From positions 992,001 through 1,056,000 of the forward strand of contig NZ_JAFIBW010000001.1 of the NCBI RefSeq assembly GCF_017833295.1: 64,000 nt of DNA, in the 5' to 3' direction. Source of the stretch: Methylobacterium sp. PvR107 (lineage in GTDB: Bacteria > Pseudomonadota > Alphaproteobacteria > Rhizobiales > Beijerinckiaceae). Position numbers and translations under genes: made by a program. A model generated the notes under the pieces. The model was given only the letters and a program-made list of their open reading frames with translations, was not told the origin of the DNA and searched no databases. Below are positions 51,735 through 61,146 of the stretch, in pieces. Numbering within the stretch: position 1 is the stretch's first letter; each line of letters starts with the position of its first letter.

Positions 51735-53057
51735 TCAGAAGCTGTCCGAGAGCCAGCGGCTGACTCGGCGGATGTAGCTGTCGGTGCCGGTCGCCGCGAA
51801 GGCGCCGTGCCCCCGCGGCTCGAAGTGCTCGGCATGGGCCACCTGCGGGTAGACGAGCAGGCCGACCGCGGCCGAGAAGGCTGGGCCCTTGGCGGCTTCC
51901 GGCAAGCCCCGAATGCCGAGGGGCCGCCCGATCCGCACCTGACCCTGGAGGACGCGCCGGGCGACCTCCGGCAGACCGACGAGCTGGCTGGCGCCGCCGG
52001 TGAGAACCACGCGCCGCCCGGCCTGGGCGGCGAAGCCCGCGTCCCGGAGGCGGTCGCGTACCAGCTCGACCACCTCTTCGACGCGCGGCTTGATGATCCG
52101 CACGAGCTGCGAGCGCGGGATGTGGGCCGGGGCCTCGCCCTCGTCCTCGCCGACGCCGTGCACGGCGATCATGTCGCGGTCGTCGGAGGGGGTGGAGAGG
52201 GCCGAGCCGTAGAGGGTCTTCAGCCGTTCGGCCGCCGCCATGCGGGTGGAGAGCCCGCGGGCGATGTCCATGGTGACGTGGTGACCGCCGACCGCCAGGG
52301 CGTCCACGTGGACCAGGTGGCCGCCGGAGAAAACGCCGACGCTGGTGGTGCCGCCGCCCATGTCGACGACGCAGACGCCCATCTCGGCCTCGTCATCGAC
52401 GAGGGCGGAGAGGCCGGCCGCGTAGGGCGTGGCGATCACCGCCTCGACCCCGAGATGGCAATGCTCCACCGCCAGCATGACGTTGCGGGCGGCGGCGAGC
52501 TCGCTGGTCACAACGTGCAGGTCGACGCTGAGCGCCTCGCCGATCATGCCCGACGGGTCGATCACGGCGCCCTGCCCGTCCAGGGCGTAGCCCGTGGGCA
52601 GCGCGTGCAGGACTGCCCGGCCGGGACTGACGCCGTGGGCGCTCGCGGTCTCGAGCACCCGCTCGACATCGCTGCCCGTGACGGTGCCGGAGCGGACGTT
52701 CACCCGCGCCTGGAAATGCTGCGAGGCGAGCCGGCCGCCCGACATGTTGACGATGACCGACTGGACCTCGACCTTGGCCATCCGCTCGGCGGCGTGGACC
52801 GCCTGACGGATCGCGCCCTCGGCGGCGGCGAGGTCGACGATGGCGCCGCCCTTCAACCCGAGGGAGCGCTGGTGGCCGATGCCGATGATGCGCGCGAGGT
52901 GCGTGCGGCCGCGGAGCGTCGTGAGCGCCTCGGCGGGCTGCAGCTCGGCAATGAGGCAGACCACCTTGCTCGTGCCGATGTCGAGCACCGAGAGGGTGGT
53001 CGAGCGCCGGGCGGAGAGCGGCTTCAAGCGCGGCGTGAGGCCGTGTTGGCTGTGCAT
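51735..53057 (-). CDS. ftsA: Cell division protein FtsA
   Basis: An actin-like ATPase that tethers FtsZ to the membrane. The 440-residue protein has [18 protein letters not shown] (phosphate 1), [24 protein letters not shown]-like [40 protein letters not shown] (phosphate 2), [20 protein letters not shown] and [20 protein letters not shown] (adenosine motif). The C-terminal [13 protein letters not shown] is the amphipathic membrane-targeting helix. It follows ftsQ by 52 bases. Confidence 0.97.
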   Translation of the reverse strand: MHSQHGLTPRLKPLSARRSTTLSVLDIGTSKVVCLIAELQPAEALTTLRGRTHLARIIGIGHQRSLGLKGGAIVDLAAAEGAIRQAVHAAERMAKVEVQSVIVNMSGGRLASQHFQARVNVRSGTVTGSDVERVLETASAHGVSPGRAVLHALPTGYALDGQGAVIDPSGMIGEALSVDLHVVTSELAAARNVMLAVEHCHLGVEAVIATPYAAGLSALVDDEAEMGVCVVDMGGGTTSVGVFSGGHLVHVDALAVGGHHVTMDIARGLSTRMAAAERLKTLYGSALSTPSDDRDMIAVHGVGEDEGEAPAHIPRSQLVRIIKPRVEEVVELVRDRLRDAGFAAQAGRRVVLTGGASQLVGLPEVARRVLQGQVRIGRPLGIRGLPEAAKGPAFSAAVGLLVYPQVAHAEHFEPRGHGAFAATGTDSYIRRVSRWLSDSF

Positions 53058-53109
53058 TGACGCTACCGGACGCGGGATGCAGGACGGGCGGAGATCGTGG
53101 TCGAGGGCA

Positions 53110-54060
53110 TCAGCTGGCTGCGCCCTTCTTCTTCGCCTTCTGGGCTTCCGCCCGGGCGGCGGCGGCCTCTTCGGTCAGGCGCACCACCAAGCGGTCCGGC
53201 ATGCGCAGGTCCACGGCGATGATGTCCTTCTCGAGCAAGCCGGCCTCGCGCTCGAACCGGACGAGGCGGGCGAGCGCGGCGGCCGGATCGGCCTCAGGCA
53301 GGCGCACGTCGACGCCGTCGAGCTTGAGGGTCCAGCGCCGGCCGGATACGTAGGTGCCGGCCTTGATCCGCTCGGCCAGCGGCCCGGCGGCCGCGGTCAG
53401 GGCGAGGTACTCGGGAAGCTTGGTGTTCGCGTCCTCGCCGACCACCAGCGGCAGGCTGGCATAGCGGTCGTCGCGCATGGCATCGATGACGGTGCCGTCG
53501 GCTGCGATGACGCTGATCTCGCCGTTCTTCTGCCAGAGGGCCGCGGGCTCGCGCTCGACCTGGGTGATGGCGATCTCGTTGGGATAGATCTTCCGGACCG
53601 AGGCCTGGGCGATCAGCGGCACGCGCAGCAGCTTCTCGCGCACCGCGCTGACGTCGAGGAACGGAACGGAGGAGCGCCAATCGATGCCGGCGGCGGCCAG
53701 GACCTCGCGCTCGTACATCCGGGAGATGCCCGAGATGGTCACGCGCTCGACGCCGAAGCCGGTCAGGCGTGCGGCAATGTCCAGCGGGCGGCCCTGCTCG
53801 GCCACGAAGGCGTCGTAACGCCCGCTCGCCACGAAGCCCGCGAGCGACACGGCCGCGAGGGATACCGAGACCCCGACGACGCCGACGCCGCGGGGCAGCC
53901 GCTCGCTCAGGCGTTGGCCGGAGCGGGCGCGGCGGACCGAGAGCGAGCGCGCAGGGCGGCCGAAGAGCCGGCCCAGAGCGGCGCCGAGGCGGCGCGCCGG
54001 ACCGATCCGGCCGGCGGCGTCACCGCTCAGCGATTCAGAGAAGCGTCCTCCACGATCCAT
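53110..54060 (-). CDS. ftsQ: Cell division protein FtsQ
   Basis: A bitopic divisome protein, 316 residues. The Arg-rich cytoplasmic N-terminus (about 55 residues) precedes a transmembrane helix GVGVVGVSVSLAAVSLAGFV, then the POTRA domain (FGVERVTISGISRMYEREVL, WRSSVPFLDVSAVREKLLRV) and the FtsQ beta domain with AQASVRKIYPNEIAITQVER and EPAALWQKNGEISVIAADGT. The C-terminal tail is Lys/Ala-rich. The gene starts 34 bases inside the end of ddl, so the two are co-translated or co-transcribed. Confidence 0.93.
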   Translation of the reverse strand: MDRGGRFSESLSGDAAGRIGPARRLGAALGRLFGRPARSLSVRRARSGQRLSERLPRGVGVVGVSVSLAAVSLAGFVASGRYDAFVAEQGRPLDIAARLTGFGVERVTISGISRMYEREVLAAAGIDWRSSVPFLDVSAVREKLLRVPLIAQASVRKIYPNEIAITQVEREPAALWQKNGEISVIAADGTVIDAMRDDRYASLPLVVGEDANTKLPEYLALTAAAGPLAERIKAGTYVSGRRWTLKLDGVDVRLPEADPAAALARLVRFEREAGLLEKDIIAVDLRMPDRLVVRLTEEAAAARAEAQKAKKKGAAS

Positions 54061-54950
54061 CGGACGAGCTCACCGAAACTCAGGCCCGCATGGGCCGCCA
54101 TCTCCGGCACAAGGCTTGTCTGGGTCATGCCGGGTTGCGTGTTGACCTCCAGAACCACGAGCCGCCCGGTACCACCCGGCGTATCGTCGAATCGAAAGTC
54201 GGCACGGCTGACGCCCCGGCAGCCCAGTGCTTGATGCGCCGTTAACGACAGTTCTTGGACACGCTGGTAAACATTTGGTTTAAGTTCGGCCGGCAGCACG
54301 TGGACCGAGCCCCCCGGGGCGTATTTCGCGTCGTAGTCGTACCACTCGCCCGTCGTGGTCTTCACCTCGATGACGCCGAGGGCCTTGTCGCCCATCACCC
54401 CGCAGGTCAGCTCACGGCCGGCTATGTAAGGTTCGACAAGGACTTGCTCGCCAAAGGCCCAGTCCTCCGTGGCGAGGATCTGGGGCGGATGCGAGCGGCC
54501 GTCGCGCACGATGATCACACCCATCGATGAGCCCTCCGCGTTGGGCTTCACGACGTAGGGTGGTGGGAGGGCGTGTGTCCTGGCGGCCTCACGACGGTTA
54601 ACGATCCGGCCCTCCGGCACGTCCACGCCGGCGGCCCGCATGACCATCTTGGCCTTCTCCTTGTTCATGGCGAGGGCTGAGGCGAGGACGCCGGAATGGC
54701 TGTAGGGAATCTTCAGGATTTCCAGGAGGCCCTGGATCGTGCCGTCCTCACCGTCCGGGCCGTGCAGCGCGTTGAAGGCGACGTCCGGCTTGAGCGCCGT
54801 CAGCACGGAGGCGATGTCGGGACCGACATCGACCCGCGTGACACGGTAGCCCTCGCCTTCGAGAGCGTCGGCGCAGGCCTTGCCGGAATTGAGCGAGACC
54901 TCGCGCTCGGCGGAGGTGCCGCCCAGCAGGACGGCGACGTGCTTGGACAT
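54027..54950 (-). CDS. ddl: D-alanine--D-alanine ligase
   Basis: It makes the D-Ala-D-Ala dipeptide of peptidoglycan precursors in the cytoplasm. The 307-residue protein has KHVAVLLGGTSAEREVSLNS, FNALHGPDGEDGTIQGLLEI, PYSHSGVLASALAMNKEKAK, YVVKPNAEGSSMGVIIVRDG, LVEPYIAGRELTCGVMGDKA and VLEVNTQPGMTQTSLVPEMA (ATP-grasp metal and substrate residues). ATG 54950 is used; a 14-residue upstream extension is unlikely. Its end overlaps ftsQ by 34 bases. The MazF-like gene ends 38 bases before it. Confidence 0.97.
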   Translation of the reverse strand: MSKHVAVLLGGTSAEREVSLNSGKACADALEGEGYRVTRVDVGPDIASVLTALKPDVAFNALHGPDGEDGTIQGLLEILKIPYSHSGVLASALAMNKEKAKMVMRAAGVDVPEGRIVNRREAARTHALPPPYVVKPNAEGSSMGVIIVRDGRSHPPQILATEDWAFGEQVLVEPYIAGRELTCGVMGDKALGVIEVKTTTGEWYDYDAKYAPGGSVHVLPAELKPNVYQRVQELSLTAHQALGCRGVSRADFRFDDTPGGTGRLVVLEVNTQPGMTQTSLVPEMAAHAGLSFGELVRWIVEDASLNR

Positions 54951-54988
54951 GGTGCGCTCCGGGGCGAGGCGATAAATGTCGGTCCGGC

Positions 54989-55357
54989 TCATGCCGCGCC
55001 GATCAGGCTTCGGATCGTGGCGTAGACCTGTGCGGCCGTCGGATGCGGCAGCATTCCGATGCGGCGCAGGATCCGGGTTGGTTCGATGCAGGCGAGCTTG
55101 ATGGGGCGCACCACCGAGGCGACGCCGAGGCCCGCGGAGGTCAAGTCGTCGATCCGGACGTCGCCTTCAGCGCGCGTGTTGCGGGCACTTGTGATCATCG
55201 CGATCCACACGTAGCCGGCAGCGGCCACACCCTCGCCCGACACGACCATCGCGGGCCGTCTCTTCTCTGCCAATCTTTCCGAGGAGGGGAACGGCACGAC
55301 GATCACCGTGCCGGCCGGCAGATCCGCCGTCTCAGAGGCCGGCATAGTCTTCATCAT
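54989..55357 (-). CDS. MazF/PemK-type toxin in the division cluster
   Basis: A 122-residue protein matching the PemK/MazF fold: LPAGTVIVVPFPSSERLAEK, RRPAMVVSGEGVAAAGYVWI, AMITSARNTRAEGDVRIDDL, AGLGVASVVRPIKLACIEPT and RILRRIGMLPHPTAAQVYAT. MazF toxins are sequence-specific RNA endonucleases, and the GxxVxVPFP...KRRPA start plus the VVRP strand are typical. Three ATGs (55357, 55354, 55345) lie inside the end of the antitoxin gene, so translation is coupled. Active RNase function is inferred. It lies between murB and ddl, on the same strand as these essential genes. Confidence 0.8.
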   Translation of the reverse strand: MMKTMPASETADLPAGTVIVVPFPSSERLAEKRRPAMVVSGEGVAAAGYVWIAMITSARNTRAEGDVRIDDLTSAGLGVASVVRPIKLACIEPTRILRRIGMLPHPTAAQVYATIRSLIGAA

Positions 55358-55574
55358 CGATCGGGCCTGCCCATTCCGTGAAGGCCGCGAACGGATCCTC
55401 ACCTTCCGGCGGAGCCTTGTCGATGCGGATGCCGTCCGGCGTGATCCGGTAGCGCAGGCGATCGTCGGGTCCGATCGCCAGATGCTCGAGAACCGCAGCC
55501 GGCAGCACCGTTTGGCTCTTCACCGAGACCTGGGAATGCGCCGTTCGGGCTGACTGATCCGGCATATCCTGCAT
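55332..55574 (-). CDS. AbrB/MazE-type antitoxin
   Basis: An 80-residue protein. The N-terminal swapped-hairpin domain of the SpoVT-AbrB type is seen as SQVSVKSQTVLPAAVLEHLA, then IGPDDRLRYRITPDGIRIDK; the usual GQ-x-TLP motif is here SQTVLP. The acidic C-terminus (EGEDPFAAFTEWAGPIDDED) would wrap the toxin. It is upstream of the MazF-like gene with a 14-26 base overlap, the normal antitoxin-first order, and probably autoregulates. ATG 55565 is an alternative start. Confidence 0.75.
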   Translation of the reverse strand: MQDMPDQSARTAHSQVSVKSQTVLPAAVLEHLAIGPDDRLRYRITPDGIRIDKAPPEGEDPFAAFTEWAGPIDDEDYAGL

Positions 55575-55595
55575 CCCTGCCGTTGAGCTTACATC

Positions 55596-56528
55596 TTACC
55601 GACTTACAGCTTTCGCGGACGCCCCGATCCGACGGATCTCCCAGCGCAGCTCCACCCCGCTCGTCTCGTGCACCCGACGACGAACCTCCTCGCCGAGACC
55701 CTCGATATCGGCCGCGGTCGCGCTGCCGGTGTTGATAAGGAAATTGCAGTGCATCGCGCTGACCTGGGCACCGCCCCGCGTCAGCCCGCGGCAGCCGGCG
55801 GCGTCGATGAGCTGCCACGCCTTGCCGCCGTGCGGGTTGGCGAAGGTCGAGCCGCCGGTGCGCTCTCGGATCGGCTGGGCCGCCTCGCGCGCGGCCGTGA
55901 CCCGCTCCATCTCGGCCTCGATGGCGGCCCGGTCGCCGGGCCTGCCCCGAAACAGGGCGCTCGTGAAGATCACATCCTCCGGCACACCCGAATGCCGGTA
56001 GGAGAAGCCCATGTCGGCGTGCCCGAAGGTGCGGCGTTCCCCCCGGCGGTCGATTCCGCGCGCCTCCACCAAAACGTCGGTGGTCTCGCCACCATGCGCG
56101 CCGGCATTCATGCGCAGCGCGCCGCCGATCGAGCCCGGGATGCCGCGAAAGAAGGCGAGCCCGTCGAGGCTGGCATCAGCCGCCGCCTTGGCGAGGCGCA
56201 TGTCCGGCACCGCTGTCCCAACGGCCAGCGTGTCGCCGTCGATCGCGATGCTGCCGAAGGCCTTGCCGCCGAGGCGCACCACGACGCCCGGCACGCCGCC
56301 GTCGCGGACGATGAGGTTCGAGCCGAGGCCGATCACCGTCACCGGCACGTCCGGATCGAGGACGGCCAGGAGGCGGGCTAGATCCTCCTCGTCGGCCGGG
56401 GTGAACAGGACCTCGGCCGGCCCGCCGACCCGAAACCAGGTGAGGTCCGCCAGAGGCTGGTCGGCGAGCAGGCGCCCGCGAAGGTCGGGCGCGGCGGCGC
56501 GGATGCGGTCGTGAAGGGATGCGGTCAT
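55596..56528 (-). CDS. murB: UDP-N-acetylenolpyruvoylglucosamine reductase
   Basis: An FAD enzyme that forms UDP-N-acetylmuramate. The 310-residue protein has [40 protein letters not shown] (FAD-binding), [40 protein letters not shown] (catalytic Ser in GGSTF), [20 protein letters not shown] and [16 protein letters not shown]. The ATG overlaps by one base the stop of the DUF559 gene (taatg, read on the minus strand). It follows the usual order murG-murC-murB, apart from the inserted gene. Confidence 0.97.
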   Translation of the reverse strand: MTASLHDRIRAAAPDLRGRLLADQPLADLTWFRVGGPAEVLFTPADEEDLARLLAVLDPDVPVTVIGLGSNLIVRDGGVPGVVVRLGGKAFGSIAIDGDTLAVGTAVPDMRLAKAAADASLDGLAFFRGIPGSIGGALRMNAGAHGGETTDVLVEARGIDRRGERRTFGHADMGFSYRHSGVPEDVIFTSALFRGRPGDRAAIEAEMERVTAAREAAQPIRERTGGSTFANPHGGKAWQLIDAAGCRGLTRGGAQVSAMHCNFLINTGSATAADIEGLGEEVRRRVHETSGVELRWEIRRIGASAKAVSR

Positions 56529-57064
56529 TAATGTTTCTCCCCTCTCCCCGCTCGCGGGGAGAGGGCTCCGGCGACCGTGTCGTCGTCGGAGCGAGGCGGA
56601 AGCCGAGGGTGAGGGGGCGGCTCCGGCTGTGACTCGACCGGAGCCGCCCCCTCACCTTCGCCCTTCAGGCTCGCCGCGCCGACGAAGGGGTCGTCGCGGC
56701 CCTTTCCCCGCAGGCGGGGAGAGGGGGGAAGGGCGGCCAGAACAATGTCCAAATCTCCGGAGATGTCGTTCACGACCTCTGCGTTCCAGAACGGCAGGAC
56801 GCGGTAGCCCTGGGCGATCGGCCACGCGTCCCGACCACGATCATGTCCGCTGTCGGCCTGCTGACCGCCGTCAAGCTCGACGATCCGGCGCCCCTCCCGG
56901 CCGCAGAAATCGGCCACGGAGCGGCCGATCGACTCCTGCCGGACAAACTTGGAGCCGGCCAGACGCCGCTCGCGCGAACGATACCGGAGGCGGCACTTCG
57001 CCTCGGTTTGCGCCTCACGCACGTCCCGCCGGAAACGAGTCTGCTCCGCGGCAGCCCCGCCCAC
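56528..57064 (-). CDS. DUF559 (Vsr-like) endonuclease between murC and murB
   Basis: A 178-residue protein starting at GTG 57064, three bases after the murC stop. Residues 8-110 match DUF559: [60 protein letters not shown] and [20 protein letters not shown]. The fold is related to the very-short-patch repair endonuclease, with the EL(D)GGQ active-site strand intact. Function is unproven. The last 65 residues (from about [14 protein letters not shown] to [10 protein letters not shown]) are encoded by a palindromic repeat that has run into the gene. The stop overlaps murB by one base. Confidence 0.8.
   Translation of the reverse strand: MGGAAAEQTRFRRDVREAQTEAKCRLRYRSRERRLAGSKFVRQESIGRSVADFCGREGRRIVELDGGQQADSGHDRGRDAWPIAQGYRVLPFWNAEVVNDISGDLDIVLAALPPSPRLRGKGRDDPFVGAASLKGEGEGAAPVESQPEPPPHPRLPPRSDDDTVAGALSPRAGRGEKH
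56541..56724. repeat. Composite palindromic repeat inside the DUF559 3' end
   Basis: Three hairpins are visible: cctctccccg...cggggagagg at 56541-56564; a perfect 18-bp stem, gtgagggggcggctccgg (56609-56626) with its complement at 56638-56655; and cctttccccg...cggggagagg at 56701-56724. The outer two are near copies of each other in the same arrangement. The whole block is read in frame as the C-terminal tail of the nuclease. Confidence 0.7.
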
Positions 57065-57067
57065 CGC

Positions 57068-58474
57068 TCACCGCCCCCGCGCGGCGAGTTCGCCCGGCAG
57101 CGCGTAGGCCCATTGGGTGATGGTGCCGGCGCCGAGACAGACCACGTAGTCGCCGGGCTTGGCGAGCTCCGCGATGATCCCGGCGAGTTCCTCCGGCCGC
57201 TCCAGCGCCCGGGCGTCGCGATGGCCGCGGGAGCGGAGGCCCGAGACGAGGCTGTCGCGGTCGAAGCCCTCGATCGGCTGTTCGCCGGCCGCGTAAACCG
57301 GGGCGACGATGACCGTGTCGGCATCGTTGAAGCAGGTGCAGAAATCGTCGAACAGCGACTGGAGACGGGTGTAGCGGTGGGGTTGCACGATGGCGATCAC
57401 GCCGTGCTCGGTCGAGGCGCGGGCGGCCTTGAGCACCGCCTTGATCTCGACCGGATGGTGCCCGTAATCGTCGAAGATCGTGGCGCCGTTCCAGTCGCCG
57501 GTGCGGGTGAAACGCCGCTTCACGCCGCCGAACCCGGCGAGCGCCTGGCGGATCGCGTCGGGCTTCACGCCGAGCTCGTGTGCGACGGCGAGCGCCGCCG
57601 TGGCGTTGAGCGCGTTGTGCTTGCCGGGCATCGGCAGGACGAGATCCTCCATCTCCATCCGGTAGCCCGGACGGCGGTCGCGGATCATCACGCGGAAGCG
57701 GCTCTGGCCGCCGCGCAGGTCGACGTCGATCAGGCGCACATCAGCCTGCGGATTCTCGCCGTAGGTGATGATGCGGCGGTCCTCGATATGGCCGACGAGG
57801 TCCTGCACCACGGGGTGATCGATGCACATCACCGCGAAGCCGTAGAACGGGATGTTGTCGATGAAGCGCCGGAACGCGTCCTTGATGGCATCGAACGAGC
57901 CGAAATGGTCGAGATGCTCGGGGTCGATGTTGGTGACGATCGCCACGTCGGCCGGCAGCTTCAGGAAGGTGCCGTCCGATTCATCGGCCTCCACCACCAT
58001 CCACTCGCCGGCGCCCATGCGGGCATTGGTGCCGTAGGCGTTGATGATGCCGCCGTTGATCACGGTCGGATCGAGGTTGCCGGCGTCGAGCAGCGTCGCG
58101 ACCAGCGAGGTGGTCGTGGTCTTGCCGTGCGTGCCCGCGATGGCGACGCAGGACTTGAAGCGCATCAGCTCGGCCAGCATCTCGGCGCGGCGCACGACCG
58201 GGAGCCGGCGCTCCCGTGCTGATTGCAACTCCGGATTGTCGCGCTGGATCGCCGTCGAGACCACGACCAGGGCCGCCTCCGCGACGTTCTCGGCATCGTG
58301 GCCCACGAAGGTCCGCATGCCCTTCTCGGCGAGACGGCGGACATTGGCGTTGTCGGACGCGTCCGAGCCCTGCACCGTGTAGCCGAGGTTGTGCATCACC
58401 TCGGCGATGCCGGACATGCCGATGCCGCCGATGCCGATGAAGTGGATGGGTCCGAGCTTGTCGGGCAGCTTCAT
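57068..58474 (-). CDS. murC: UDP-N-acetylmuramate--L-alanine ligase
   Basis: It adds L-Ala to UDP-MurNAc. The 468-residue protein has [20 protein letters not shown] (nucleotide loop), [35 protein letters not shown] (P-loop), VNAG-equivalent [60 protein letters not shown] and [23 protein letters not shown] 58474 is the family start. It lies 49 bases after murG. The DUF559 GTG begins three bases after its stop. Confidence 0.97.
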   Translation of the reverse strand: MKLPDKLGPIHFIGIGGIGMSGIAEVMHNLGYTVQGSDASDNANVRRLAEKGMRTFVGHDAENVAEAALVVVSTAIQRDNPELQSARERRLPVVRRAEMLAELMRFKSCVAIAGTHGKTTTTSLVATLLDAGNLDPTVINGGIINAYGTNARMGAGEWMVVEADESDGTFLKLPADVAIVTNIDPEHLDHFGSFDAIKDAFRRFIDNIPFYGFAVMCIDHPVVQDLVGHIEDRRIITYGENPQADVRLIDVDLRGGQSRFRVMIRDRRPGYRMEMEDLVLPMPGKHNALNATAALAVAHELGVKPDAIRQALAGFGGVKRRFTRTGDWNGATIFDDYGHHPVEIKAVLKAARASTEHGVIAIVQPHRYTRLQSLFDDFCTCFNDADTVIVAPVYAAGEQPIEGFDRDSLVSGLRSRGHRDARALERPEELAGIIAELAKPGDYVVCLGAGTITQWAYALPGELAARGR

Positions 58475-58523
58475 GGGTCGAACCGTCTGGTGGCGGGATC
58501 GCCGGTGCGAAATCCCAGAGGAA

Positions 58524-59633
58524 TCAGGTGCGGGCGGCCGTCTGGATGACGACCTCGGCCAGCCGCTCGGCGGCGTCGTGGATGCCCGCGCTTCTGGCCG
58601 CATCGGCCGCCGCGGTCAATTTTGCCGGCGTTTCGAAGTAGGCGGTGAGTTCCGCGACGAGGCGATCCGGCGTGAAATCCGCCTGCTTCACGGCCAAAGC
58701 CGCGCCGATCGCGTCGAGGGTCGCGGCGTTGGCGGCCTGGTCCTGATCGAGGGAGCCCGGCAGCGGCACGAGGAGCGCCGGGCGGCCGATCGCCGCCAGT
58801 TCCGACACCGTGGAGGCGCCCGATCGCGAGACCACGAGATGACTCGCGGCCATGCGGGCGGGCAGGTCCTTGAAGAACGGCGCCGCCTCGATCCCGGCGA
58901 GCCCCATGGCGAGGTAGCGGTTCTGCACAGCCGTCAGATCCTCCGGCCGGACCTGCTGCACGAGGTGCAGCCGGGCGCGCAACGCGGCGGGCAGACGGGC
59001 GATCGCCTCGGGCACGACCTCGCCCATGACTCGGGCGCCCTGGCTGCCGCCGAACACCAGGAGCCGCAGGGCATCGTCCGGACCGAAGGCGGGATATGGG
59101 ATCTTCGCCGCCTCGATCACCGCCGGGCGGAGCGGATTGCCGGTGTGGATGCGCGGGGCTTTGGCCTTGTCGGGCACACCGCGCACGACCTTGAAGCCGG
59201 TGGCGATGGAGCGGGCGCCCCGCGCCAGGAAGGCGTTGGCGCGACCCATCACGGCGTTCTGCTCGTGCAGGATCGTCGGCACCCGCAGGATCTGGCCGGC
59301 GAGTACCGGCGGCACGGTCGGATAGCCGCCGAAGCCCACGATGGCGGCCGGGTTGATCCGGCGGATCTCCTTCGCGGCGACGCCGAAGCCGCGGCCGAGC
59401 GTCAGCACGGCGCCGGCCCGCTTCAGGGGCGAGCGTCCGGACGGCGTCGCCGACGCGATGGTCACCACCTCGGAGGCCGGGAACTCGGACGCGATCGCGT
59501 CGACCCGCGCGTCCGTGGCGAGGGCCACCCTGATGCCGCGGGCGCGCAGCGCGTGGGCGAGGCTCTCGGCCGGGAACAGGTGTCCGCCGGTGCCGCCCGC
59601 GCAGAGCAGGATCGTGGGGGTGAAGACCGTCAC
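58524..59633 (-). CDS. murG: UDP-GlcNAc:lipid I N-acetylglucosaminyltransferase
   Basis: It converts lipid I to lipid II at the inner membrane face. The 369-residue protein has [20 protein letters not shown] (first Gly loop), [60 protein letters not shown] (second Gly loop), [20 protein letters not shown] and [20 protein letters not shown]. The start is GTG 59633, overlapping the ftsW stop by four bases (gtga), so translation is coupled; the long upstream frame is an ftsW shadow. Confidence 0.96.
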   Translation of the reverse strand: MTVFTPTILLCAGGTGGHLFPAESLAHALRARGIRVALATDARVDAIASEFPASEVVTIASATPSGRSPLKRAGAVLTLGRGFGVAAKEIRRINPAAIVGFGGYPTVPPVLAGQILRVPTILHEQNAVMGRANAFLARGARSIATGFKVVRGVPDKAKAPRIHTGNPLRPAVIEAAKIPYPAFGPDDALRLLVFGGSQGARVMGEVVPEAIARLPAALRARLHLVQQVRPEDLTAVQNRYLAMGLAGIEAAPFFKDLPARMAASHLVVSRSGASTVSELAAIGRPALLVPLPGSLDQDQAANAATLDAIGAALAVKQADFTPDRLVAELTAYFETPAKLTAAADAARSAGIHDAAERLAEVVIQTAART

Positions 59634-60796
59634 CGCATCACCCCGGCGACGGTGGCCGGCGCGGTGCCGGGGGGCTTCTGGCTGAGCATGACGGTGCGGG
59701 GGCGCTTGCGGGTCAGGGCGACAAGGAAGCCGGTGCCGAGCGCCAGCGAGATCAGCGAGGAGCCGCCATAAGAGACGAACGGCAGCGTCATGCCCTTGGC
59801 GGGCATCAGCTGGGTGTTCACCGCCATATTGATGCAGGCCTGGAGCCCGAACAGCGTCGTCAGCCCGGTGATCGCCAGCCGCGAGAACGTGTCGTCGGTT
59901 CGCCGGGCGAGCTTGAGGCCGCGCAGCACGATGAAGGCGAACAGCGCCACGAGGCACAGGCAGACGATCACGCCGAATTCCTCGCCAGTGACCGAGAAGA
60001 TGAAGTCGGTATGCGCGTCTGGCAGGTGGCGCTTGGCCACCCCCTCCCCCGGCCCGGTGCCGAACCAGCCGCCCGAGCGGAACGATTCGCGCGACCAGAA
60101 ATCCTGGAATCCGCCGCCGGAATCCCGGTCGAGGAACTTGTTGAAGCGCTCACGGACGTGATGGAAGAACAGGTAGGCAGCGAAGACACCCCCAAGGCCC
60201 AGAATGCCGAGGACGGCCACCCAAATCAGGTGGAGGCCGGCAACGAAGAAAAGCGCGCACCACACCATGGTGATCAGCATGGTCTGGCCGAAATCGGGCT
60301 GGAGCAGCAGCGGCACGATGGTGATCGGCAGGAGCAGCAGCGCCAGGATGCCGCCCGGCATGTCGCGGCGCTGCGCACCCTCCGAGAAGGCCCAGGCGGC
60401 CACGACCACGAAGGCCGGCTTCACGAATTCCGAGGGCTGCAGGCCGAAGGAGCCGAACTGGATCCAGCGATGGGCGCCTTTGATCTCGGGGCCGAACTTG
60501 CCGGCGAGCAGGCACAGGACGACGCCGCAGATCCAGGTAACCAGCGCGAGCCGGCGGATGCCGCGCAGGGACAGGAACGAGACCGCGCAGATCAGCAGGA
60601 TCGTCGGGGCGAGGTACATCGCCTGCCGGTTCAAGAAGTAGAAGGTCGGCAGACCGATCCGCTCGGCCACCGGCGGGCCGCCGCCCATCAGGAAGACCAG
60701 CCCGGCCACCATCAGCGCGAACAGGGCCGCGAGCAGCCCACGATCGACCGTCCACCACCAGTCCGTCAGGGGGGTGCGTTCCGCGCGTGACATCAT
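59630..60796 (-). CDS. ftsW: Lipid II polymerase FtsW
   Basis: A SEDS-family septal peptidoglycan glycosyltransferase, 388 residues with about ten helices. It has VAERIGLPTFYFLNRQAMYL, GAHRWIQFGSFGLQPSEFVK (the SEDS hallmark), PLLLQPDFGQTMLITMVWCA, SGGWFGTGPGEGVAKRHLPD, AHTDFIFSVTGEEFGVIVCL (catalytic Asp region) and LTLPFVSYGGSSL-type MTLPFVSYGGSSLISLALGT. ATGs at 60796 and 60793 are both possible. It is the first division-cluster gene in the window; nothing on the same strand lies immediately upstream. Confidence 0.96.
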   Translation of the reverse strand: MMSRAERTPLTDWWWTVDRGLLAALFALMVAGLVFLMGGGPPVAERIGLPTFYFLNRQAMYLAPTILLICAVSFLSLRGIRRLALVTWICGVVLCLLAGKFGPEIKGAHRWIQFGSFGLQPSEFVKPAFVVVAAWAFSEGAQRRDMPGGILALLLLPITIVPLLLQPDFGQTMLITMVWCALFFVAGLHLIWVAVLGILGLGGVFAAYLFFHHVRERFNKFLDRDSGGGFQDFWSRESFRSGGWFGTGPGEGVAKRHLPDAHTDFIFSVTGEEFGVIVCLCLVALFAFIVLRGLKLARRTDDTFSRLAITGLTTLFGLQACINMAVNTQLMPAKGMTLPFVSYGGSSLISLALGTGFLVALTRKRPRTVMLSQKPPGTAPATVAGVMR

Positions 60797-61146
60797 GCCG
60801 GGCAACGACTCCAGGCCGCGCGGATGCCGATCCGCGCGGGTCGGTCCCGATCCTGTGCAGGAATGGTAAACGGAGACTTATGCTCGGCGATGCCGCCCAG
60901 CTGTTCGGGGCCGTGCCGGGACGCAGCGCAAGCGATCAAGCCCGGTCCCGTCGCCGCCATTCCGCTCATGGGCGAGGGCAACGACAACTTGACGATCGTC
61001 ATCCTCGTTCCATCGTCTAAAGAACAAGCGACACTCTATATTAATCTTCTAATTGCAACTCTTGGATGTAAGTCGCGGATCGACGAGCCACCTGAACCGG
61101 GTGCCGCCCGGCAAAGCCGAATCCGCCAAGCGGAAGCTCCCTCGCC
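60797..61146. other. Divergent promoter region between ftsW and the chemoreceptor gene
   Basis: 350 bases with no convincing gene. An AT-rich block at about 61015-61070 (ctatattaatcttctaattg) is the likeliest promoter for the chemoreceptor. ftsW, usually preceded by murD, therefore seems to start its own transcription unit here. Confidence 0.5.
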
